Below are positions 57,486 to 64,000 of a stretch of DNA of 64,000 bases, piece by piece (position 1 is the stretch's first letter; every line of letters begins with the position of its first letter). The translations under genes and the position numbers were made by a program. The stretch is from the NCBI RefSeq assembly GCF_042643165.1, contig NZ_JBHRSH010000001.1, positions 1,984,001 to 2,048,000 of the forward strand, written 5' to 3'. Origin of the DNA: Hyphococcus aureus (GTDB lineage Bacteria; Pseudomonadota; Alphaproteobacteria; Caulobacterales; Parvularculaceae). The notes under the pieces are model-generated. The model did not search any database. It saw nothing but the letters and a program-made list of their open reading frames with translations, and was not told the DNA's origin.

Positions 57486-59018
57486 ATGGCGGCGCAGACG
57501 GATTATTTAAAAATAAAATACGTTGCGATCGATACCGACCCGGAAAACACGGTTTTCCTATCCCGGCAATGCACAGTTTATCGCCCGGAGGAATTCAGGG
57601 CGCTGAAGAAAATTGAAGTCAGCGCCGGGACGAAGAAACTTCTCGCCACGCTGGTTGTCACGGATGACCACACGATTACGGCGCCGGACGAGCTTGGCGT
57701 CGGAGCGCCCGCCTTCCGGCGGCTTGGTCTTGCCGAAGGCGCCAGCGTGCAGATCGCACAGGCGACGCCGCCGCGCAGCCTTGACGCAGTGCGGCGCAAG
57801 ATCGGCGGCGAAGTGATGAGCGCCGAAGATATAAAAGCCATCATCACTGATGTCGCCACGCATCGTTACTCGCCTATGGAAATCGCCGCTTATTTGATTG
57901 CGTCAGCCAGTTTCACGACAACGGATGAGCTGTTGGCGACAACGCGGGCGATGGCGGAGAGCGGAACAGAAATTAAATGGAACGCGCCGCTCATTGTTGA
58001 CAAACATTGTATTGGCGGGATTCCGGGTAATCGCACCTCGATGATCGTGGCGCCCATTGTTGCGGCGCATGGGCTTAAAATGCCGAAAACATCGTCGCGT
58101 GCGATCACATCGCCAAGCGGCACGGCGGACACCATGGAAGTGCTCGCAAATGTGGCGCTTTCAATTGACGATATGAAGCGCGTTGTCGGTCTCGAAAACG
58201 CCTGTCTCGCCTGGGGCGGCCATGTCAATCTCTCACCCGCCGATGATGTCTTGATCACGGTGGAGCGGCCTCTGGCGATCGATACGCGCGAACAGATGGT
58301 CGCTTCCATATTGTCGAAAAAACTGGCGGCGGGATCGACACATATTGTGCTCGATATTCCTGTGGGGCCGACGGCGAAGGTCAGATCGCAAGGCGATGCG
58401 GTGCGCCTTCGCAAGCTCATGGAATATGTGAGCGCCGAAATCGGTCTCGTGATCGATGTTGTCTTCACGGATGGCGCGCAGCCCGTGGGGCGCGGCGTCG
58501 GCCCGGTGCTGGAGGCGCGCGACGTCATGGCGGTGTTGACAAATCAGCCAGATGCGCCGGCCGATCTCCGCGCGCGGTCATTATTGCTGGCGGGGCGTGT
58601 TCTCGACTTTGACCCGGCCTTGCGCGGCGGCGCCGGGCGGGTGCGGGCGCAGGAGTTGCTTGATTCCGGTGAGGCCCTTGCCGCGATGGAGCGGATCATT
58701 GAAGCGCAAGGGCGCGCGGCGTCGCCAGCCTGCGCCGGCGAATTGACCGCGGAGATTGTAGCAACCTGTGACGGCGTTGTCGGCGCCATGGATTGCTTCC
58801 GGATCGCGCGCATTGCGCGGCTTGCAGGCGCTCCCACGGACAAAGGCGCCGGCATCGACCTATTCAAAAAGATCGGCGATCACGCCAGAAAGGGAGACCC
58901 GCTTTATCGCATCCATTCCTGTTTCGCGTCCGATTTCGAATTCGCCAAGGCGATGGCGCACGAAGACTCAGGCGTAATGGTGGACGGCACAGCGGTGCGA
59001 GGAAGCATAAAGGAATGA
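57486..59018 (+). CDS. AMP/thymidine phosphorylase family enzyme
   Basis: A 510-residue member of the thymidine/AMP phosphorylase family. Residues 1-90 form an extra N-terminal domain absent from DeoA but typical of AMP phosphorylases. The catalytic core contains VDKHCIGGIPGNRTSMIVAP, KTSSRAITSPSGTADTMEVL and DVLITVERPLAIDTREQM. AMP phosphorylase releases the base and makes ribose 1,5-bisphosphate. No RuBisCO is in view, so the sugar may go toward PRPP, given the next gene. The ATG at 57486 has GGAG at a better distance than the one at 57480. Substrate is by analogy. Confidence 0.85.
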   Translation: MAAQTDYLKIKYVAIDTDPENTVFLSRQCTVYRPEEFRALKKIEVSAGTKKLLATLVVTDDHTITAPDELGVGAPAFRRLGLAEGASVQIAQATPPRSLDAVRRKIGGEVMSAEDIKAIITDVATHRYSPMEIAAYLIASASFTTTDELLATTRAMAESGTEIKWNAPLIVDKHCIGGIPGNRTSMIVAPIVAAHGLKMPKTSSRAITSPSGTADTMEVLANVALSIDDMKRVVGLENACLAWGGHVNLSPADDVLITVERPLAIDTREQMVASILSKKLAAGSTHIVLDIPVGPTAKVRSQGDAVRLRKLMEYVSAEIGLVIDVVFTDGAQPVGRGVGPVLEARDVMAVLTNQPDAPADLRARSLLLAGRVLDFDPALRGGAGRVRAQELLDSGEALAAMERIIEAQGRAASPACAGELTAEIVATCDGVVGAMDCFRIARIARLAGAPTDKGAGIDLFKKIGDHARKGDPLYRIHSCFASDFEFAKAMAHEDSGVMVDGTAVRGSIKE

Positions 59019-59914
59019 TGAAGCGCCTGATTGCAGCGATGCCGGAGGATCTGAAAGCGGCCCAAAGGCTGGAAGCGAAAACCGGCGTCGCGCTGTCGGA
59101 AATCAACATTCACAAGTTTCCGGATGGAGAAAGCCTTGTGCGGGTCCCGTCAATTGCGGAAACGGTGATTGTCTATTGTTCGCTGAATGACCCAAACGCG
59201 AAGCTCATAGAGCTTGGGCTGGCGGCCTCTGCGTTTCGGGACGCTGGCGTGAAGCGGTTAGTCCTGGTCGCGCCTTATCTTTGTTATATGCGTCAGGATA
59301 TCGCCTTTCACAAAGGAGAAGCGGTGGCCCAGCGCGTTGTCTGTGGGCTGCTGGCGCAATGGTTTGACCGTGTCATCACCGTGGAGCCGCACCTTCATCG
59401 CACAAAAACGCTTGCGGCCGTGATGCCGGGCATTGAAACGTCAGCTCTGTCTGCGGCCTCCTTGCTGGCGGATCTGATCCAGCACGATGCTGTTGCGGTG
59501 ACTGATATGCTTATTGTCGGGCCTGACGCTGAGTCGCAAAGCTGGACGGCGTCCGTGGCGTCCGCAGTTGGCGCGCAGTATATGACGTTAAGGAAACAAC
59601 GCGAGGGTGACTGCAAGGTGTCTGTAACGGCGGAAGACACAGCAACTATCGCGGATAAGCATATTTATCTTGTCGATGATGTCATTTCCACAGGAGCGAC
59701 TATTTCCGCCGCCGCCTCGCTTTTAAAAACTCACGGCGCAAAGCGTATAGATGTGCTGGCCGCGCATGCCCTGTTCACAAAAGCGGATGAACAAAACATG
59801 CTGAAGGCGGGCGTCGCGTCGATTCGCTCGACAGACACCGTGGCGCACGCCACAAATGCGGCGGAGATTTCGCCTTTGCTCGCTGCGGCGCTGGAGAAGG
59901 AGTGGCGTTCATGA
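59015..59914 (+). CDS. Ribose-phosphate pyrophosphokinase-like protein
   Basis: A 299-residue member of the PRPP synthetase family. The N-terminal MMKRLIAAMPEDLKAAQRLE, then FPDGESLVRVPSIAETVIVY and the histidine-containing VEPHLHRTKTL correspond to the ATP-binding loops, and the PRPP-binding loop is VDDVISTGATI. It is divergent from housekeeping Prs and belongs to the copies seen beside phosphorylase and MBL genes. It overlaps the phosphorylase stop (ATGA) and the MBL gene start. It may make PRPP, or use another sugar phosphate; activity needs proof. Confidence 0.87.
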   Translation: MMKRLIAAMPEDLKAAQRLEAKTGVALSEINIHKFPDGESLVRVPSIAETVIVYCSLNDPNAKLIELGLAASAFRDAGVKRLVLVAPYLCYMRQDIAFHKGEAVAQRVVCGLLAQWFDRVITVEPHLHRTKTLAAVMPGIETSALSAASLLADLIQHDAVAVTDMLIVGPDAESQSWTASVASAVGAQYMTLRKQREGDCKVSVTAEDTATIADKHIYLVDDVISTGATISAAASLLKTHGAKRIDVLAAHALFTKADEQNMLKAGVASIRSTDTVAHATNAAEISPLLAAALEKEWRS

Positions 59915-61503
59915 GTATGCGGATAAAATTTTGCGGCGCTGCGGGAACGGTCACCGGCTCGTGCTACTGGATCGAGCATGAAAAGGGCGCCTTTATCGTC
60001 GATTGCGGCATGTTTCAGGGTTCGAAAACCCTTAAGGAGCTTAATTACGGCGACTTTCCGTTTCCGGCGGATGAAGCGGAGTTCGTTTTGCTGACGCATG
60101 CGCATATCGATCACAGCGGCTTGCTGCCGAAACTGATGTGCAACGGCTTTGAGGGAAAGGTCTATGCGACGGAAGGGACGAGAGATCTTCTGCGCTTCAT
60201 GTTGCCAGACAGCGGCTATATTCAGGAAACGGAAGTCGGCTTTCTGAACCGCCGAAATGCGCAGCGCGGCCGTAAAGCGGTTGAACCGATTTACACCAGC
60301 GAACAGGGCGCGACGGCGGCGGAAGAGATTATCGCCAGAGATTATCAGCGTTGGTTCGAGCCGGGGCCCGGCGTGCGGGCGCGGTTCTGGAACGCCGGAC
60401 ATATTCTCGGGTCGGCGTCCATTGAAGTGGAAATCGAAACCGGAGACGACGAAGAGCGCATCATGCGGCTTTTGTTTTCCGGCGATATCGGGCCCGATCA
60501 CAAGCTGTTCCACCCTGACCCCGACGGGCCCAGCAATCTTGATTATGTGATTTGCGAGGCGACCTATGGCGCCCGCGAGCGGCCGGTCTTGAAGCCTGAT
60601 GCGCGCCGCAAGGTGCTGGGCGGCATCGTGCAGCAGGCGATGGAGCGCGGCGGAGTGCTGGTCATTCCGGCTTTCAGCGTTGAGCGCACGCAGGAGCTTC
60701 TCGCCGATCTCAGCATGTTGATGAAGAAAGGCGAGATCGAGGAGCGGATTGTGTTTCTGGACTCGCCGCTTGCGATCAAGGCGACCGAGACCTTCGAACG
60801 CCATGCAGACGATCTGGAAGATCTCGGTCTCAATGGCGACCTTTTTCAAAATCCTGCTTTTCATTTCACGCGTACGGTCGATGAAAGCAAGGCCATCAAC
60901 AATTATGAGAACGGCGTCATCATCATCGCCGCCAGCGGCATGTGCGAGGCGGGCCGTATTCGCCATCATTTAAAACGCCGGTTGTGGGACAAGAAGAACA
61001 CCATCTTGCTGACGGGCTATCAGGCAGGCGGCACGCTCGGCGCCATCCTGGAGCAGGGCGCTAAAGCGGTGCGCATTCAGGGCGAGGAAGTTCGCGTAAA
61101 CGCGCATATTCAGTCCATCGATATTTATTCCGGGCATGTGGATGCAAGCGGCCTTTTTGACTGGATGATGGCGCGCAAGCCCGTGACGCGCGGCGTCTTC
61201 TTAACGCATGGCGAAAGCGAGGGGCTTGAGGCGTTGCGCAGCCGTCTTGTCGCCGCCGGATTTGACAATGACCGCGTGATTGTTCCGAGCCTTGATGATG
61301 AAGTCGACCTCCTGGGAGAGGGCGGGATTTCAACGCGAACCGGCCCCCGGCGTTTGGGGCATGCGGGTGTGGTCAATCTGGACTGGCACAATGACCTGGC
61401 CCAGCTTTCTCTCGATATCCGTGAGGCGCTGGAAGGAGCGGCGGATGAGCGCGCCCGAAACGTTATTTTGCGGCGTTTGCGCCGCGCCCTTGAAGAAGAA
61501 TAG
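59911..61503 (+). CDS. MBL-fold/beta-CASP RNA hydrolase-like protein
   Basis: A 530-residue metallo-beta-lactamase with a beta-CASP insert, like CPSF-73/Ysh1-type exonucleases. MRIKFCGAAGTVTGSCYWIE begins it, the metal motif HAHIDHSG is near residue 70, and VICEATYGARERP and FSVERTQELLADL are in the beta-CASP part. The C-terminal RMBL motif SGHVDASGLFDWM follows. It is likely an RNA-cleaving enzyme. The ATG at 59911 is coupled to the prs-like stop and has AAGGAG upstream. An operon with the phosphorylase is clear. Confidence 0.92.
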   Translation: MSMRIKFCGAAGTVTGSCYWIEHEKGAFIVDCGMFQGSKTLKELNYGDFPFPADEAEFVLLTHAHIDHSGLLPKLMCNGFEGKVYATEGTRDLLRFMLPDSGYIQETEVGFLNRRNAQRGRKAVEPIYTSEQGATAAEEIIARDYQRWFEPGPGVRARFWNAGHILGSASIEVEIETGDDEERIMRLLFSGDIGPDHKLFHPDPDGPSNLDYVICEATYGARERPVLKPDARRKVLGGIVQQAMERGGVLVIPAFSVERTQELLADLSMLMKKGEIEERIVFLDSPLAIKATETFERHADDLEDLGLNGDLFQNPAFHFTRTVDESKAINNYENGVIIIAASGMCEAGRIRHHLKRRLWDKKNTILLTGYQAGGTLGAILEQGAKAVRIQGEEVRVNAHIQSIDIYSGHVDASGLFDWMMARKPVTRGVFLTHGESEGLEALRSRLVAAGFDNDRVIVPSLDDEVDLLGEGGISTRTGPRRLGHAGVVNLDWHNDLAQLSLDIREALEGAADERARNVILRRLRRALEEE

Positions 61504-61521
61504 ACTGCGCGGGAGGATGCA

Positions 61522-61535
61522 TTGACTTTGGTCAA
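61522..61535. promoter_or_regulatory. FNR/FixK-type box upstream of the universal stress gene
   Basis: TTGACTTTGGTCAA is a perfect inverted repeat with the TTGA-N6-TCAA core of FNR/FixK/Anr sites. It is centred about 58 bases before the ATG, so a class II promoter would start transcription near 61570. Low-oxygen control is inferred. Confidence 0.65.
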
Positions 61536-61546
61536 TAAAGGCATCT

Positions 61547-61572
61547 GAAGCTCGGGCTAGGCTTCTTTTTTT
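61547..61572 (+). terminator. Possible weak terminator after the MBL/beta-CASP gene
   Basis: GAAGC and GCTTC form a five-base stem, followed by a run of T. It overlaps the expected promoter of the universal stress gene, so it may be coincidence. Confidence 0.3.
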
Positions 61573-61586
61573 CAGGAGAGACCGTC

Positions 61587-62456
61587 ATGGCGCTAAAATC
61601 GATCTTCATTCCGTTCTTTGAAGAGAAGTCGGCTGAAACCGCCTTTCGCGCCGCTGTGGCGCTTCGAAAAGAATCCAAAGGGCATCTCACCGCTGTCCAT
61701 ATCCGCAGCCGTCCCGTTCCCGCCACCACCGTTTACTTTCCTCTTGGCGGCGTCTCCACTGAGTTTACGGAAAGTTTTCAGAAGGCTGAAGATACGCTCG
61801 CAGACAATCTGAAAGAGCTTTTCACCAAGATATGCGCTGACACCGGCGTTGGCGTAGTCCCCCTTGAAGAACACAAGGACGAACATGGCGCCACGGCGTC
61901 ATGGAGTGAGGGGGAAGGCGACGTCTTGATGGAATACGCCCTTCAGGCGACCGCATATGATTTTTCCATCCTCGCCGCGGCGGGCGATGACGCCAGCCCG
62001 ATGGAAGAAAGTATTGCTGAAAGTCTTTTGTTTGAGTCGGGCCGGCCTGTGTTGTTGGCGCCGGCAAGCGGTCTTCCCGGCGCGCCGAAAAAAATCGTGG
62101 TCGCCTGGAACGGCAGTCAGGAGGCGGCGCGCGCCGTCGCTGCATCGCTCTCACTGCTGCAGAGCGCGGAAACGGTGACGGTGATTTCCGTGCGCAAGGC
62201 CGATGAACCCTTTATCAACACTGATGACATCACCGCTTATTTGCGCCTCCACGGCGTCGAGGCGGCGCGTATGAAGGTAGAGGTGCAGGACAATGAAAAT
62301 GTCACTGCACGGCTGGATAAGGAAATCCGGCAGGAACAGCCGGATCTGTTGGTGATGGGCGCCTATTCTCACAGCCGCTGGCGCGAGGCTGTGTTGGGCG
62401 GCTTTACCCGCCACATGATACATGAAGCGAAGATGCCAGTTTTGATGATGCGCTAG
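61587..62456 (+). CDS. Universal stress protein, tandem UspA domains
   Basis: A 289-residue protein with two UspA-like halves (about 1-145 and 150-289). The second has the nucleotide-binding loop region with VVAWNGSQEAARAVAASLSL and the C-terminal VMGAYSHSRWREAVLGGF motif that resembles G-2x-G-9x-G(S/T). Such proteins respond to energy or oxygen stress. FNR-like box upstream and GGAGAGACC ribosome site before the ATG. The stop codon overlaps that of the convergent PEP synthase gene by four bases. Confidence 0.92.
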   Translation: MALKSIFIPFFEEKSAETAFRAAVALRKESKGHLTAVHIRSRPVPATTVYFPLGGVSTEFTESFQKAEDTLADNLKELFTKICADTGVGVVPLEEHKDEHGATASWSEGEGDVLMEYALQATAYDFSILAAAGDDASPMEESIAESLLFESGRPVLLAPASGLPGAPKKIVVAWNGSQEAARAVAASLSLLQSAETVTVISVRKADEPFINTDDITAYLRLHGVEAARMKVEVQDNENVTARLDKEIRQEQPDLLVMGAYSHSRWREAVLGGFTRHMIHEAKMPVLMMR

Positions 62457-64000
62457 CGGGGCTTTTCCGCGGCGGCGACAGTCTCTTTCACTTTGAGGAA
62501 GCTGTCTGGGTTCACCGAGATTGATGTGACGCCTTCCTCAACGAGAAACGCAGTGAATTCCGGATAATCGCTCGGCGCCTGACCGCAGATGCCAACCGGC
62601 GCGCCTTTCGCCCCGGCCTTTTTAATCAGCTCTGAAATGAGTGTGGTGACAGCCGCATTGCGCTCATCGAAGAGCGGTTGCAACATGGCGCTGTCACGAT
62701 CAATGCCTAATGTAAGCTGCGTTAAATCATTTGAGCCGATGGAAAAACCATCGAAGCGGTCGGCAAACGCTTCAGCAAGAATGATGTTCGACGGAATTTC
62801 GGCCATGACGTAGATCTCAAGGCCATGCTCGCCACGTTTAAGGCCATTGCCCGCCATTTCCTCAATCACCCGGTCCGCCTCCTCCAGTGTGCGGCAAAAC
62901 GGGATCATCAGTTTGATGTTGGAAAGGCCAAGCGTTTCGCGGGCGCGGCGCATCGCCCTGCATTCAAGCGCAAAACCATCCCGATAATTATCGTGGTAAT
63001 AGCGGCTGGCCCCGCGCCAGCCGATCATCGGATTATCTTCTTCAGGCTCAAATGCTTTGCCGCCGATGAGACTTGCATATTCGTTGGTTTTGAAATCGCT
63101 CAACCGCACGATAACGGGGTTGGGGTAATGCGCAGCCGCGATCCGGGCGACGCCGCGGGACAGGAGGTCGATGAAATATTCCTCCTTGTCATCATAGGCT
63201 CTGGTGAGTTTTTCAATCTCTTGGCGGGCCCTCTTGTCTTCAAGGCTGTCAAATCGCGCGAGCGCCAGCGGGTGAATTTTGATGATGTCGCTGATGATGA
63301 ACTCAATGCGCGCAAGGCCGACGCCGTCGCTCGGTAGCCGCCACCAGCGATAGGCGGTCGACGGGTTCGCCATATTGAGCATGATCTGCGTGTGCGTTTT
63401 CGGCGCGGCGGTCAGGTCGAGCGCTCTGGAGTCAAAATCAAGCAGGCCGTCATAGACATATCCGGTCTCGCCTTCGGCGCAGGAAACGGTGACGTCCTGT
63501 CCGTCACGCAGGATTTCAGTCGCGTTTCCGGCGCCGACAATCGCGGGAAGGCCGAGCTCGCGGCTGACAATGGCGGCGTGGCTGGTGCGCCCGCCATGAT
63601 CGGTGACGATGGCGGCGGCCTTTTTCATGATGGGCGCCCAGTCAGGGTCGGTGGTTTTTGTGACCAGCACCGATCCGTCCTTGAAATTGGCGATATGATC
63701 TGCGCTTTCGATACGGCAGACTTTACCCGATGCGATTGCGTCGCCAATCGCCGAGCCTTCAAGCAATCGCGTCCCGCTGCCTTTCAGGTGATAGGTTTTC
63801 AAAGCCCCCGCGGCTTTGCGCGTCTGCACCGTTTCCGGGCGCGCCTGTACGATGAAAAGTTCGCCGGTTTCGCCGTCTTTCGCCCATTCCATATCCATGG
63901 CCTGGCCATAATGGTCTTCAATCTTCAGGGCCCAGCGCGAGAGTGTCAGAATTTCCGACTCAGTCAGGACATAAGCGTTGCGCTCTTCGGGGGACGTTTG
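62453..64000 (-). CDS. ppsA: Phosphoenolpyruvate synthase, C-terminal part (cut by window end)
   Basis: The last 515 codons of PEP synthase (pyruvate, water dikinase); the N-terminal ATP-grasp part lies beyond the window. The enzyme makes PEP from pyruvate and ATP for gluconeogenesis. Visible parts are the end of the ATP-grasp domain (IEDHYGQAMDMEWAKDGETG), the swivelling domain with phospho-His in DHGGRTSHAAIVSRELG, and the PEP-binding barrel with GSNDLTQLTLGIDRDSAML and catalytic Cys in GAPVGICGQAPSD. An internal ATG at 63898 is not the start. Its neighbour, a universal stress gene, suggests shared regulation in energy stress. Confidence 0.95.
   Translation of the reverse strand, partial: QTSPEERNAYVLTESEILTLSRWALKIEDHYGQAMDMEWAKDGETGELFIVQARPETVQTRKAAGALKTYHLKGSGTRLLEGSAIGDAIASGKVCRIESADHIANFKDGSVLVTKTTDPDWAPIMKKAAAIVTDHGGRTSHAAIVSRELGLPAIVGAGNATEILRDGQDVTVSCAEGETGYVYDGLLDFDSRALDLTAAPKTHTQIMLNMANPSTAYRWWRLPSDGVGLARIEFIISDIIKIHPLALARFDSLEDKRARQEIEKLTRAYDDKEEYFIDLLSRGVARIAAAHYPNPVIVRLSDFKTNEYASLIGGKAFEPEEDNPMIGWRGASRYYHDNYRDGFALECRAMRRARETLGLSNIKLMIPFCRTLEEADRVIEEMAGNGLKRGEHGLEIYVMAEIPSNIILAEAFADRFDGFSIGSNDLTQLTLGIDRDSAMLQPLFDERNAAVTTLISELIKKAGAKGAPVGICGQAPSDYPEFTAFLVEEGVTSISVNPDSFLKVKETVAAAEKPR

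Overview
The window reads as chromosomal DNA of a free-swimming, aerobic, GC-rich alphaproteobacterium. The evidence is the alphaproteobacterial flagellin regulators FlaF and FlbT, a DUF1476-type zeta subunit of ATP synthase, a DUF6468/MotE/MotA motility block, a SqrR/BigR-type persulfide repressor and a squalene-hopene cyclase. A marine Parvularcula- or Hyphomonas-like lineage would fit, but that placement is inference. No rRNA, tRNA, CRISPR array, phage or insertion sequence was seen.

Region 1 (1-21185) is a flagellar cluster. It holds the 3' end of fliI, a DUF1217 protein, flbT, flaF and two near-twin flagellins. Next come an FlgN-like chaperone, an FlgJ-type rod protein, a divergent fliK-flgD pair, and a long minus-strand block (fliL, flgH, flgA, flgG, flgF, a large periplasmic repeat protein, motA, motE, a DUF6468 protein, a second fliL). 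It ends with a plus-strand operon fliF-fliH-fliN-fliP-fliG. Most genes overlap or nearly touch, which implies translational coupling.

Region 2 (21200-44900) is mixed housekeeping and accessory metabolism. It includes a YHS protein, an MscS channel, a DUF885 peptidase, a malonyl-CoA synthetase-like enzyme, a persulfide-type MBL hydrolase with its ArsR repressor, squalene-hopene cyclase, a dihaem cytochrome/beta-helix pair and an amidase. Purine genes purC, purS and purQ follow, interrupted by unrelated genes. The region closes with the zeta subunit, transporters, an SDR, LemA and an M48 protease. Two kinds of palindromic repeat lie in and beside the cytochrome gene.

Region 3 (44969-57090) is the most unusual part and looks like an undescribed secretion or surface-assembly system. 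A sigma-54 activator is in an operon with a LysM/coiled-coil/outer-membrane-barrel protein, next to a membrane-anchored trypsin-like protease. A perfect sigma-54 promoter precedes a secreted protein of about 689 residues made of Ser-Asp-Asn repeats. Then follow two proteins with double-glycine leader motifs and a shared C-terminal motif, flanking a stand-alone periplasmic C39 peptidase. A NarX/NarL-type two-component pair closes the region. The part list recalls the Pseudomonas functional-amyloid (Fap) pathway without being plainly homologous across all genes.

Region 4 (57486-64000) holds an AMP/thymidine phosphorylase-like enzyme, a PRPP-synthetase-like protein, an MBL/beta-CASP RNase-like protein, a universal stress protein with an FNR/FixK-type box upstream, and the 3' part of PEP synthase. 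This suggests a low-oxygen or energy-stress nucleotide-salvage module.
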